A DNA stretch of 22,399 nt from positions 1-22,399 of the forward strand of contig CAZCYE010000020.1 in NCBI GenBank assembly GCA_964502775.1, read 5' to 3'. Position numbers and translations under genes: made by a program. The DNA comes from CAZCYE01 sp964502775 (GTDB taxonomy: Bacteria > Actinomycetota > Acidimicrobiia > IMCC26256 > PALSA-555). Shown piece by piece: positions 1 to 7,019 of this stretch. The notes below the pieces were generated by a model. The model did no database searches. It worked only from the letters and a program-made list of their open reading frames with translations, and was not told the origin of the DNA. Positions within the stretch are counted from its first letter, which is position 1, and each line of letters begins with the position of its first letter.

Positions 1-234
1 CGCCAGCCGCCCGAGCCGCCCGGCGACGCGCCCACCGCCCCGCCCGCGCCCGACGTCCCGCCCGCGGGCGCATCCACGGATCCATCTACTGGCCCATCTG
101 GGGGAGTCGGCTCGGAAGGGTATGAGGACGACCCGTCGATCTTCGACGAGGCGTCCGACGCGTCGGTCGATCCACTACACCGGCTCCAGGAGCAACTCGG
201 CGCTACCGTCGTGGAGGAATTGCCCCGGCAGTGA
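1..234 (+). CDS. dnaX: DNA polymerase III gamma/tau subunit, C-terminal end (partial)
   Basis: The open frame enters at base 1 and ends at TGA 232-234, giving the last 77 residues. The first ~40 residues are a Pro/Ala/Gly-rich linker. The last ~37 form an acidic tail ending in LGATVVEELPRQ, which resembles the extreme C-terminus of actinobacterial tau subunits (family knowledge). The clamp-loader ATPase domains lie outside the window. The call rests on this tail and on recR following 97 bp downstream, the classic dnaX-recR order. The usual ybaB gene is not present between them. DnaX would act in the clamp-loader complex of the replisome. The identification is inferred from context more than from a catalytic motif. 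Confidence 0.7.
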   Translation, partial: RQPPEPPGDAPTAPPAPDVPPAGASTDPSTGPSGGVGSEGYEDDPSIFDEASDASVDPLHRLQEQLGATVVEELPRQ

Positions 235-251
235 CTCCAGGTGGTGCGTCA

Positions 252-320
252 GTGGCCAACGAGCAGCAGCTGAGCCAGATGATGCGCCCGAGCCCGCGGC
301 GTGGGCTCGTCGGCTCGTAG
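252..320 (+). CDS. Possible 22-residue small ORF between dnaX and recR
   Basis: A GTG at 252 opens a 22-codon frame closed by TAG 318-320. A plausible Shine-Dalgarno AGGTGGT (238-244) sits 7 nt upstream, and the frame ends 11 nt before the recR ATG. The peptide begins VANEQQLSQMM, then becomes basic and Pro/Gly-rich. It occupies the place where ybaB normally sits and its Gln/Met-rich start is vaguely reminiscent of YbaB. It is too short to assign as a remnant. It could be a translational-coupling leader for recR or chance; coding is unproven. Confidence 0.22.
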   Translation: MANEQQLSQMMRPSPRRGLVGS

Positions 321-331
321 ATCACCGACCC

Positions 332-940
332 ATGGCCGCCTACGAGGGACCCGTCCAGACGCTCATCGACGAGTTGGGACGGCTGCCCGGGATCGGCCCG
401 AAGTCGGCGCAGCGCATCGCGTACTACCTGCTCAAGGCGGCGCGTGAGGATGCCAGTCGCCTCGCGGCCGCGATCAACGACGCCAAGCTCAAGATCAGCT
501 GGTGCAAGCGCTGCTTCAACTTCGCCGAGGGCGAGCTGTGTCGCTTCTGCCGCGACGAGCGACGCGACTCGCGCCTGCTGTGCGTGGTGGAGGAGCCCCG
601 CGACATCGTTGCCGTCGAGCGGACGCACGAGTTCGGCGGGCGCTACCACGTGCTCCAGGGCGCGATCTCTCCGATCGACGGACTCGGGCCCGATCAGCTG
701 CGAATCCGTGAGCTCGGCGCGCGAGTGCGTGACGAGGGTGTCGAGGAAGTGATCCTCGCCACCAATCCGAACATCGAGGGGGAAGCCACGGCCATGTACG
801 TGGCGAGGTTCCTCCAGCCCTTTGGTGTGCGCGTGACCCGCATCGCCAGTGGGCTCCCGGTGGGTGGCGACCTCGAGTACGCGGACGAGGTGACGCTCGG
901 ACGCGCGCTCGAAGGCCGGCGGATCGTCGAAAGCGCGTGA
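332..940 (+). CDS. recR: Recombination mediator protein RecR
   Basis: The 202-residue product matches the usual RecR length of about 200. RecR works with RecO (and RecF) to load RecA on SSB-coated DNA at gaps. Visible elements, in order: a helix-hairpin-helix with LPGIGPKSAQR (18-28), a four-cysteine zinc finger (C58, C61, C70, C73), and a Toprim domain from about residue 80 containing VVEEPRD and the ATNPNIEGEATA segment. The open frame extends upstream to 122, but ATG 332 is chosen because MAAYEGPVQTLIDELGRLPG is the normal RecR N-terminus and the upstream extension overlaps the dnaX tail in another frame. The gene is probably co-transcribed with dnaX. No strong Shine-Dalgarno is visible. 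Confidence 0.95.
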   Translation: MAAYEGPVQTLIDELGRLPGIGPKSAQRIAYYLLKAAREDASRLAAAINDAKLKISWCKRCFNFAEGELCRFCRDERRDSRLLCVVEEPRDIVAVERTHEFGGRYHVLQGAISPIDGLGPDQLRIRELGARVRDEGVEEVILATNPNIEGEATAMYVARFLQPFGVRVTRIASGLPVGGDLEYADEVTLGRALEGRRIVESA

Positions 941-979
941 GCGCGCCGCGCGGGCGCCGGCGTGGGCTGCCGTCGGCCT

Positions 980-1618
980 TCAGGGCGGCGTGACGGGCTG
1001 GCCCGCCAGGATTCGATAGACGTAGGCAACGCTGATGGCGGTGATGCCGTAGGTGAACACCACGCCCACGAAGCACAGCATCAGGCCCACGAGGTTCACG
1101 GCCAGGAGCGTGAGGCCGAGCAGCAGCAGCTGCCAGCGGGATCCGCGGGTGATCTCGGCCGAGCGGCGTAGCGCCTGGGTGGCGGAGAGGCCGGGCTCGT
1201 CCACCAGCACGTAGCCGTAGAGGTGGAATGCCAGCGCGAAGGCGATTCCCGGCACCACTAGCGCCACGGTCCCGAGGTACACGCCCCCCACGAACATGAT
1301 CGTCGCGGTGGCATAGGCGGCGAAGCCCTCGGTCCGCAACACGTTGGCGACACTCGGGGCCGCGCCGCGGGTCACGTCGAGCGCGGCCCGGATGAGACCC
1401 AGCGACAGCAGCAGCGCAACGGCCAGGCCGAGGACGTTGAAGATCACCTGGGCGGCGAGGCTGTCGATGGCGGTGACGAGGAGCCCCAGCACGGCGTTGC
1501 CCAGGATCACCACGAGCGTCACCGTGAGGAACGAAGGGAGCTGCTGCCAGTAGGCCGACCAGGCGTAGTTGAGCGCATCGCCGACCGAGAACCGGGGCCC
1601 GGGATAGGTCTCCTCCAC
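980..1618 (-). CDS. Polytopic integral membrane protein (DUF975-like)
   Basis: The product has 212 residues and starts at GTG 1618, with GGGAG 7 nt upstream. The start lies one base after the stop of the preceding DUF2752-type gene, implying translational coupling. Hydrophobic segments lie at about 30-51, 59-80, 101-140 (long enough for two spans) and 163-206 (two spans), so roughly six helices are expected. The stretch VVPGIAFALAFHLYGYVL followed by ATQALRRSAEITRGSRWQ resembles the pattern of DUF975/glycerophosphodiesterase-type membrane domains: a VPG turn, an aromatic helix, then a short basic segment before the last helices. No catalytic residues are seen. The function is unknown; a membrane organising or transport accessory role would be speculation. 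Its 3' end converges on recR. Confidence 0.8.
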   Translation of the reverse strand: MEETYPGPRFSVGDALNYAWSAYWQQLPSFLTVTLVVILGNAVLGLLVTAIDSLAAQVIFNVLGLAVALLLSLGLIRAALDVTRGAAPSVANVLRTEGFAAYATATIMFVGGVYLGTVALVVPGIAFALAFHLYGYVLVDEPGLSATQALRRSAEITRGSRWQLLLLGLTLLAVNLVGLMLCFVGVVFTYGITAISVAYVYRILAGQPVTPP

Positions 1619-1619
1619 G

Positions 1620-2012
1620 TCAGAGCTCCCGCCCGGTCGCGTACTTGAACAGCTGCCATCCCCACATCGCGGCGAGGAGCGCGGCGGTCAGGCCGACCAC
1701 CCACTTGGGGACACGCACCCGTTGTCGACGCCATCGCACGAGCAGGTACACGGCGGCGGCGGTCACCACGAGGCTGCCAGGGTTGAGAGTGACGGCCGCG
1801 GCCAAGTCGCCGTGCACGACCGCCCGGATGCCTCGTGCCATCCCGCACAGGGGGCAGGGGACACCGCTGACGGCGCGCAATGGGCACCCCGGAACGAGAT
1901 GCACGCCGATCTCGGGTGCCGCGGCGCCGACGACGAGCGCTCCCACGCCCAGCGCACGAACCGCGCGGAGGTCGATGACGGTCGCGCGGTCGACCACGAC
2001 GGGCGCAGACAC
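1620..2012 (-). CDS. DUF2752 family membrane protein
   Basis: The product has 130 residues if translation begins at GTG 2012, 17 nt after the thiolase stop. The longer frame to 2078 would overlap the thiolase by about 50 bp with a basic, unconvincing N-terminus. The CPLCG motif at 53-57 within PCPLCGMAR is the hallmark of the DUF2752 family, usually found after the first membrane helix. Hydrophobic helices lie at about 20-40, 78-95 and 107-120. The paired cysteines could bind metal or form a disulfide, but no member activity is assumed here. It lies between a thiolase and a polytopic membrane protein, spaced 17 nt and 1 nt respectively, so all three are probably one transcription unit. Confidence 0.78.
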   Translation of the reverse strand: MSAPVVVDRATVIDLRAVRALGVGALVVGAAAPEIGVHLVPGCPLRAVSGVPCPLCGMARGIRAVVHGDLAAAVTLNPGSLVVTAAAVYLLVRWRRQRVRVPKWVVGLTAALLAAMWGWQLFKYATGREL

Positions 2013-2029
2013 GTAAAGCTTCGCAGTAA

Positions 2030-3214
2030 TCAGGCCGCGCGCACGATCGCGGCCTCGCCCTGACCGCCGCCCCCGCACAGCGCGGCGGCGCCGAGGCCAC
2101 CACCCCGTCGGCGCAGCTCGTCGATGAGCGTGACCACGATCCTCGTGCCCGACATGCCGATCGGGTGACCCAACGCGATCGCACCACCGTTCACGTTCAC
2201 CACGCTGTTGTCGATTCCGAGGTCGCGCATCGACGCCAGGACGACGGCCGCGAAGGCCTCGTTGATCTCGTACAGGTCGATGTCGTGCACGGTCTTGTCG
2301 ATGGGCTCGAATGCACGCTTGATGGCGCGTGACGGCTGGGTGAGCAACGACGTGTCGGGGCCGGCCACCATCCCGAAGCTCACGAGCTCGGCCTGGGGCG
2401 TGAGGCCGAGCTCTTCGGCCTTGGCCACGCTGGTCACCACGACGGCCGCCCCGCCGTCGGAGATCTGGGAGGCGTTGCCGGCGGTGATCGTGCCCCCCGC
2501 CTCGAACGCCGGCTCGAGGCGAGCGAGGGTCTCGGTTCGGGTCTCAGGGCGCACACCCTCGTCGGCCTCGACCAGGATCGGGTCGCCGGCCCGCGGGGCC
2601 ACCTCCACCGCCACGATCTCGTCGGCCAGGCGCCCCTCCTTCTGCGCCGCGGCCGCCCGCTCGTGGCTCATGGCGGCGAAGTCGTCCTGCATCGCGCGGG
2701 TCACCCGGCCGAAGCTTCTCGCGTACTGCTCGGTGCCGGCGCCCATGTGCACGGCGTCGAACGCGCACCACAGCCCATCGCGGATCAGTGAGTCCACCAC
2801 CTCGCGACTGCCCATGCCGTACCCCGCACGCGCGCCCGGGAGGAGGTACGGCGCGTTCGTCATCGACTCCATACCGCCCGCTACCACGACCTCCGCGTCA
2901 CCGGCCTGGATCATCTGGTCGGCGAGGTAGATCGCGTCGATACCCGACAGGCACATCTTGTTGATCGTGCTCGCCGGCACGGTCATCGGCACACCCGCCG
3001 CGGTCGCGGCCTGGCGAGCAGTGACCTGGCCCTGACCGGCTTGGAGCACGTGCCCCATGACGACATAGTCGACCTGCTCTGGACCGACCCCACCGCGCTC
3101 GAGCGCGGCCCTGATCGCGTACGCGCCGAGGTCCATTGCGGTCAACGACGCGAGCGCGCCCGAGAGCTTGCCGATGGGTGTGCGAGCCGACGAGACGACG
3201 ACCGATCCGGGCAC
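2030..3214 (-). CDS. Thiolase family protein, acetyl-CoA C-acetyltransferase
   Basis: The 394-residue product has the normal length for type II thiolases, which make or cleave acetoacetyl-CoA and longer 3-ketoacyl-CoA. GTG 3214 is preferred to the longer frame (3295) because it is preceded by the strong Shine-Dalgarno GAGGGGGG and gives the typical VPGSVVVSSARTPIGKLSGA start. Active-site residues are present: nucleophilic Cys88 in NKMCLSG, His350 in GHPIG, and Cys380 in CGGGGQGEA near the C-terminus. The gene is divergent from an acyl-CoA carboxylase beta gene, and both use CoA thioesters. A degradative or biosynthetic (storage/isoprenoid) role cannot be decided from sequence. Confidence 0.93.
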   Translation of the reverse strand: MPGSVVVSSARTPIGKLSGALASLTAMDLGAYAIRAALERGGVGPEQVDYVVMGHVLQAGQGQVTARQAATAAGVPMTVPASTINKMCLSGIDAIYLADQMIQAGDAEVVVAGGMESMTNAPYLLPGARAGYGMGSREVVDSLIRDGLWCAFDAVHMGAGTEQYARSFGRVTRAMQDDFAAMSHERAAAAQKEGRLADEIVAVEVAPRAGDPILVEADEGVRPETRTETLARLEPAFEAGGTITAGNASQISDGGAAVVVTSVAKAEELGLTPQAELVSFGMVAGPDTSLLTQPSRAIKRAFEPIDKTVHDIDLYEINEAFAAVVLASMRDLGIDNSVVNVNGGAIALGHPIGMSGTRIVVTLIDELRRRGGGLGAAALCGGGGQGEAAIVRAA

Positions 3215-3357
3215 AGTTCCCCCCTCGCTCCGAGCCGGGTGGCGCAAGTAGGTACCGCGGCGGATCGTAGCGCCGCGTCCCACGGTCGTGTCCACCGGGT
3301 TCGCGTGCGCGCTCGCTCGAGCAGCGGTGTTCGACGCGGTGATGGGAACCGAAGCGT

Positions 3358-3441
3358 GATCGCGTGTTCCTGCTCACCGCGATCGATCATGTGCAATCGA
3401 TCATGGCGATCACCGTGCCCGACCGCGAGGTCGTGATCACG
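3358..3441. promoter_or_regulatory. Repeat-rich putative operator between thiolase and carboxylase genes
   Basis: The 293-bp divergent intergenic region holds three kinds of symmetry within 84 bp. There is an inverted repeat GATCGCG (3358-3364) / CGCGATC (3378-3384). There is a direct repeat ATCGATCATG (3382-3391 and 3396-3405, 14 bp apart, partly overlapping the inverted repeat). There is also a perfect 10-bp palindrome CGTGATCACG (3432-3441). The placement, between oppositely transcribed CoA-thioester genes, suggests a shared regulator. No regulator family is assigned. Confidence 0.4.
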
Positions 3442-3494
3442 CACGCACGCGAGCGTTCGATGCGTCGCACTCGTCCGTTTTGGCGCATCTCCAC

Positions 3495-3507
3495 TACCCT
3501 CCCCGGC
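3495..3507 (+). promoter_or_regulatory. -10 box of a probable leaderless transcript (carboxylase beta)
   Basis: TACCCT at 3495-3500 fits TANNNT and is followed by exactly 7 nt before ATG 3508. Transcription would start at or within a base or so of the start codon. No Shine-Dalgarno is present and no convincing -35 is seen. This geometry supports ATG 3508 as the true start. Confidence 0.55.
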
Positions 3508-5121
3508 ATGGCCGCCGAGGAAGAGATCCTGGGAGGCGAGGGAGCGCCGGTCCCCGCTACCCGAGTCGCCCACCCGATCGAGGAGAGCCTGGAGCGACTC
3601 AACACGCTCCGTGACGAGGCGCTGCACGCCGGGAGTCCTGCCGCGGTGCGGCGCCAGCACGAGCGGGGCAAGCTCACCGCCCGGGAGCGGATCGACCTCT
3701 TGTGCGACGACGACTCCTTCGTGGAGCTCGACATGCTCGCTCGCCACCGTGCCCACGGGTTCGGGGTGGAGGCCAACCGCCCTCTCACCGACGGCGTGAT
3801 CACGGGCTGGGGAACCATCGAAGGCCGCAAGGTGTTCATCTACGCCCAGGACTTCACGGTGAGCGGCGGCTCCCTGGGCGAGGTGCACGGCGAGAAGATC
3901 CACAAGCTCATGGACCTGGCCGAGTCGGTGGGCGCTCCACTGGTGGGGCTCAACGACAGCGGGGGGGCACGCATCCAGGAGGGGATCGTCGCGCTCGACG
4001 CCTACGGCGGGATCTTCTTCCGCAACGTGCGGTCCTCGGGAGTGATCCCCCAGATCAGTGTGATCCTCGGTCCGTGTGCCGGCGGGGCGGTCTACTCGCC
4101 CGCGATCACCGACTTCGTCTTCATGGTGAAGGGCATCTCCCACATGTTCATCACCGGCCCCGACGTGGTGAAGACGGTGAGCGGTGAGGACGTGAGCCAG
4201 GAGGAGCTCGGCGGCGCGATGACGCACGCCACCAAGTCAGGCGTGGCCTCGTTCGTGGCCGAGGACGAGCAGTCCTGCCTCGAGCAGGTGCGCTACCTGC
4301 TGTCGTTCCTCCCCCAGAACAACCTCGAGAGCCCTCCCTTCGTGGAGCCCACCGACGACGCCGACCGCCGCTGCGAGAAGATCATCGAGCTCATCCCCGA
4401 CGCGCCGAACAAGCCGTACGACATCAAGGCCGTCATCGCCGAGGTGGTGGACGACGGCGAGTTCTACGAGGTGCACCAGTTCTGGGCCGCGAACATCGTG
4501 TGCGGCTTTGCCCGGCTCGCCGGCCACGTCGTCGGGTTCGTCGGCAACCAGCCCCAGGTGCTCGCCGGCACCCTCGACATCGAGGCCTCGGAGAAGGCGG
4601 CCCGCTTCGTGCGCACGTGTGACGCCTTCAACGTGCCGCTGGTCACCTTCGTCGACGTGCCCGGCTTCCTCCCCGGAACCGACCAGGAATACGGTGGCAT
4701 CATTCGCCACGGTGCCAAGCTGCTCTACGCGTACTGCGAGGCCACGGTCCCCCGGATCCAGGTGATCACGCGGAAGGCCTACGGCGGCGCGTACATCGTC
4801 ATGAACTCGAAGTCGATCGGGGCCGACCTGGCCTTCGCATGGCCGTCGGCCGAGATCGCGGTGATGGGCCCCCAGGGTGCGGTCAACGTCATCTTCCGCA
4901 AGGAGATCGAGTCGGCGGCCGACCCCGACACGCGCCGCATCGAGCTCATCGAGGAGTACACCCAGCGCTTTGCCAACCCGTACGTCGCCGCGGAGCGCGG
5001 CTGCGTGGACGACGTCATCGATCCCCGTGACACCCGCCGAATCCTGGCGCGCTCCCTCGACATGCTGCGCTCGAAGCGGGAGCAGCATCCGCAACGCAAG
5101 CACGGGAACGTCCCGTTGTGA
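3508..5121 (+). CDS. Acyl-CoA carboxylase carboxyltransferase (beta) subunit
   Basis: The 537-residue product has the usual length for PccB/AccD-type beta subunits (about 510-550). It transfers the carboxyl group from biotin on the alpha subunit to an acyl-CoA, most often propionyl- or acetyl-CoA. The N-domain contains RGKLTARERIDLL, the FTVSGGSLGEVHGEKI segment, NDSGGARIQEG and LGPCAGGAVYSPA. The C-domain contains FVDVPGFLPGTDQEYGGIIRHGAK, split here as FVDVPGFLPG and GGIIRHGAKLLYAY, and the GGAYIVMNSK and WPSAEIAVMGPQGAVN segments. ATG 3508 is chosen over the longer frame from 3364 because of the leaderless -10 box. A small epsilon-like gene follows. The biotinylated alpha subunit is not in the window, so substrate specificity is left open. 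Confidence 0.93.
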   Translation: MAAEEEILGGEGAPVPATRVAHPIEESLERLNTLRDEALHAGSPAAVRRQHERGKLTARERIDLLCDDDSFVELDMLARHRAHGFGVEANRPLTDGVITGWGTIEGRKVFIYAQDFTVSGGSLGEVHGEKIHKLMDLAESVGAPLVGLNDSGGARIQEGIVALDAYGGIFFRNVRSSGVIPQISVILGPCAGGAVYSPAITDFVFMVKGISHMFITGPDVVKTVSGEDVSQEELGGAMTHATKSGVASFVAEDEQSCLEQVRYLLSFLPQNNLESPPFVEPTDDADRRCEKIIELIPDAPNKPYDIKAVIAEVVDDGEFYEVHQFWAANIVCGFARLAGHVVGFVGNQPQVLAGTLDIEASEKAARFVRTCDAFNVPLVTFVDVPGFLPGTDQEYGGIIRHGAKLLYAYCEATVPRIQVITRKAYGGAYIVMNSKSIGADLAFAWPSAEIAVMGPQGAVNVIFRKEIESAADPDTRRIELIEEYTQRFANPYVAAERGCVDDVIDPRDTRRILARSLDMLRSKREQHPQRKHGNVPL

Positions 5122-5150
5122 GCGCTCCGTTCTCTCTGGTCGCGCTCGCT

Positions 5151-5173
5151 TGGCGGCGGGATACCCGCCGCCA
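5151..5173. repeat. Perfect 10-bp hairpin with ATA loop
   Basis: TGGCGGCGGG (5151-5160), loop ATA (5161-5163), CCCGCCGCCA (5164-5173). It sits in the 88-bp gap between the carboxylase beta gene and the epsilon-like gene and has no T-tract. It could act as an RNA-stabilising or attenuating structure. It shares the GGGATACCC core with a second hairpin at 19454-19468. Confidence 0.75.
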
Positions 5174-5209
5174 CCCTTCGGGGCGCTCGCCTGCTCCGCT
5201 CTCCCCGGC

Positions 5210-5452
5210 ATGAAGCCGATCAGGGGGATGGCGCGGCCCATGCTGCGCGCGATCTCGCCCACGGCGACGCCCGAGGAGATCGCGGCCATCCTGGCCGCCA
5301 TCGGCGCGGCCATCGGCTCGAGCCCGGACGAGGTGCGTGATTCGGAAACGCGGGACTGGGTCCGGGCTGCCCGTCTGCGCGCGCGGGGCGCCGCGTCCCG
5401 CCAGGGCCCGTGGTGGCTGTCCGGCCGCTTCCCGGGGCGCCCGCGGCCCTGA
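5210..5452 (+). CDS. Small acyl-CoA carboxylase epsilon-subunit-like protein
   Basis: The product has 80 residues from ATG 5210; ATG 5228 and ATG 5240 are in-frame alternatives, and none has an ideally spaced Shine-Dalgarno. The protein has an ATPEEIAAILAAIGAAIG helix and then a Trp/Arg-rich tail with WVRAARLRARG and GPWWLSGR. This is the architecture of the short actinobacterial acyl-CoA carboxylase epsilon subunits: a TPEE(I/L)AA(I/L) helix followed by W...R...GPGAW.ASG. Epsilon subunits bind and stimulate the alpha-beta complex. Its position 88 bp behind the beta gene on the same strand fits that role. The family is divergent, so the call leans on the two motifs and on context. Confidence 0.72.
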   Translation: MKPIRGMARPMLRAISPTATPEEIAAILAAIGAAIGSSPDEVRDSETRDWVRAARLRARGAASRQGPWWLSGRFPGRPRP

Positions 5453-5465
5453 GTCGCACCGACGC

Positions 5466-5527
5466 CCCGAGGAGAGTTGGTGGAGAGAATGCCCGGATAC
5501 CCCGGGCGCCCCAACGGTCTCCTCGGG
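5466..5527. terminator. Extended inverted repeat between convergent genes
   Basis: CCCGAGGAGA (5466-5475) pairs with TCTCCTCGGG (5518-5527). Inside it GTTGG (5476-5480) pairs with CCAAC (5511-5515), and an inner GCCCGG/CCGGGC stem closes the loop. There is no T-tract, so it is not a textbook intrinsic terminator. Its place between the epsilon-like gene (plus) and the J-domain gene (minus) suggests a bidirectional stop or RNA-stability element. Confidence 0.5.
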
Positions 5528-5564
5528 ACGTGGTGGCGACCGAGTATCCCCCATCGTCCATAGG

Positions 5565-5610
5565 TTTTCCACCCCTTCCCCACAACTTGTCCACCGTTGC
5601 CTGTGGAAAA
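5565..5610. other. Cluster of DnaA-box-like 9-mers
   Basis: Four 9-mers related to the consensus TTATCCACA (TTGTCCACA in actinobacteria) lie in 46 bp: TTTTCCACC (5565-5573), TTCCCCACA (5576-5584), TTGTCCACC (5587-5595) and, on the opposite strand, TTTTCCACA (read from 5602-5610). The outer pair also forms a long inverted repeat (AGGTTTTCCAC / GTGGAAAACCT). The region is non-coding between convergent genes, so it is unlikely to be a gene promoter. It may be an origin, an origin fragment or a DnaA-titrating site. No dnaA or dnaN is visible here. Confidence 0.5.
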
Positions 5611-5633
5611 CCTCGGGGTGTGGGGGGCGACGC

Positions 5634-6158
5634 CTATGCGAGCGTTCGCCGGCCCGGCCGGCCCTGCCCGCCCCGGAATCGCCGGAGTCGGTGCAGGCCG
5701 AGCCCGGCCAGGATCGGCCCGCACACGAGGAACTTGGCGTCCGCGATCCACAGGGTGACGGTCTTGCCCGTGTCGCCGGTGCGGAGCATCCCGAGCGCGA
5801 CCGCGCCCGCGATCCCGAGGACGGCCAACCCCGCCCCCGCCCAGATCGCGAGCCGAGCCCGCCGCTCGGTCGCGAACAGCGGCGGAGACGACGTGGGGCG
5901 GGCCCGGGGACCGGGACGCGGCGCGGCGCCCGACGATTGCCGGGCGAGCTCGGCCCGGGTGCCGGGGCTGCGGAGCGTCCGATAGGCCATGGTCAGGCGC
6001 TTGAAGCGCTCCAGCGCGAGCGCGTCCCCGGGACGACGATCGGGATGCAGCTCCTTGGCCCGAGCGCGGAACGCGGCCGCGATCTCGTCGGTGGAGGCGG
6101 TGCGCGCGACGCCCAGCACGCGATAGGGATCGCGCTCGTGCACCTCGACGGCCGCCAT
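5634..6158 (-). CDS. J-domain protein with C-terminal membrane helices
   Basis: The product has 174 residues from ATG 6158; the longer frame to 6332 overlaps the divergent gene's leader and is rejected. The J domain spans about residues 9-68: DPYRVLGVARTASTDEI begins helix I, and the invariant HPD is at 38-40 in ELHPDRR, followed by the helix III segment RFKRLTMAYRTL. A Pro/Arg/Ser linker follows. Two hydrophobic segments (about 107-128 and 141-160) then anchor the C-terminus in the membrane. J domains stimulate the ATPase of DnaK-type Hsp70 chaperones. This one lacks the Gly/Phe, zinc-finger and client-binding domains of DnaJ, so it is a type III co-chaperone, probably acting at the membrane. 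Its client is unknown. Confidence 0.88.
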   Translation of the reverse strand: MAAVEVHERDPYRVLGVARTASTDEIAAAFRARAKELHPDRRPGDALALERFKRLTMAYRTLRSPGTRAELARQSSGAAPRPGPRARPTSSPPLFATERRARLAIWAGAGLAVLGIAGAVALGMLRTGDTGKTVTLWIADAKFLVCGPILAGLGLHRLRRFRGGQGRPGRRTLA

Positions 6159-6260
6159 CCCGCCAGTATGCGGCGCCACCACCACTCCGTCGAGATCAGC
6201 GCGTCCCGATGGGGTCGCCCGGACGCACCAGGCCTGCACTCCGCTCGGCCGACCGCCACC

Positions 6261-6274
6261 TAGGCTCCAGCGCC
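6261..6274 (+). promoter_or_regulatory. -10 box of a probable leaderless transcript (S51-like gene)
   Basis: TAGGCT at 6261-6266 fits TANNNT and lies 8 nt before ATG 6275. No Shine-Dalgarno is present. It supports 6275 rather than the upstream start at 6209. Confidence 0.5.
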
Positions 6275-7015
6275 ATGGTGTTGCGCACGCTCGCGCTCGC
6301 GGCGAAGCGCTCGGGATCGAGCCGGGCCTCACCGATCGGAACTCTCGCGCTCCTGGGCGGCGGCGAGTGGCGGGACGGCTGCCGGGAGTTCGACACCGAG
6401 CTGCTCGCGGCCGCGGGCACCGACACGGTCGTCGTGCTGCCCTCGGCCGCCGCCTTCGAGCGGCCCGAGCGGGTCGCCGCGCGCGCCACCGAGTACTTCG
6501 CGTCGCTCGGCGCGCGGGCGGAGTGCCCGATGGTCCTCCATCGCTCCGAGGCCGAGGATCCCGCGCTCGCCGAGGCGGTGCGCGCGTCGCGATTCGTGTA
6601 TCTGTCCGACGGGTCGCCGCTGCACCTGAGGTCGGTGCTCAAGGGCTCGGCGCTCTTCGAGGCGATCCTCGCCTCGTACCACGGCGGGGGTGTGCTCGCC
6701 TGTTCGGGCGCGGGCGCGACGCTGGCGTGCGATCCGATGGTGGACCCGCGTGGCGGTGCCTACACGGTGGGTCTGGGGGTGGTGACCGGCCTCGCGGTGT
6801 TCCCGTACCACGGCACCGCGGCCGACCACCTCCGCGAGCGCTCGATCGACCTGCTCCCGGCGGGCGCCCGCCTCGTGGGGATCGACGAGGAGACGGCACT
6901 GGTGCGCGAGCCGTCGGGCACCTGGCGCGTGCGCGGTGCCGGAGCGGTCACCGTCTACGGCGAGGGAGAGCCGTCGGAGCACCGCGCCGGGGGGGAGATC
7001 GCCGGGCTGCCCTGA
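6275..7015 (+). CDS. Peptidase S51 / cyanophycinase-like protein, catalytic Ser apparently missing
   Basis: The product has 246 residues. Type 1 glutamine-amidotransferase-like fold features are visible: TLALLGGGEW (23-32), VVVLPSAAA (52-60), the acidic strand FVYLSDGSPLHL (107-118), and the nucleophile-elbow region GVLACSGAGA (139-148), followed by CDPMVDPRGGAYTVGLGV. Family members carry GxSAGA at the elbow, with Ser as nucleophile (established for PepE and cyanophycinase). Here the aligned string is C-S-G-A-G-A, so Gly145 occupies the nucleophile position. Ser144 is one residue off. The protein may be inactive or use an altered geometry. The gene is leaderless and ends 4 bp from the convergent cyclophilin gene. 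The natural substrate is unknown. Confidence 0.82.
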   Translation: MVLRTLALAAKRSGSSRASPIGTLALLGGGEWRDGCREFDTELLAAAGTDTVVVLPSAAAFERPERVAARATEYFASLGARAECPMVLHRSEAEDPALAEAVRASRFVYLSDGSPLHLRSVLKGSALFEAILASYHGGGVLACSGAGATLACDPMVDPRGGAYTVGLGVVTGLAVFPYHGTAADHLRERSIDLLPAGARLVGIDEETALVREPSGTWRVRGAGAVTVYGEGEPSEHRAGGEIAGLP

Positions 7016-7019
7016 GGGG

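Noticed and set aside
5565..5610. Firm call of the chromosomal origin oriC
   Set aside because: No AT-rich unwinding element and no dnaA, dnaN or rpmH are visible; the motif cluster alone is not enough.
4237..5751. 504-residue minus-strand frame opposite the carboxylase gene
   Set aside because: Antisense shadow with no recognisable domains; the plus-strand protein carries clear catalytic motifs.
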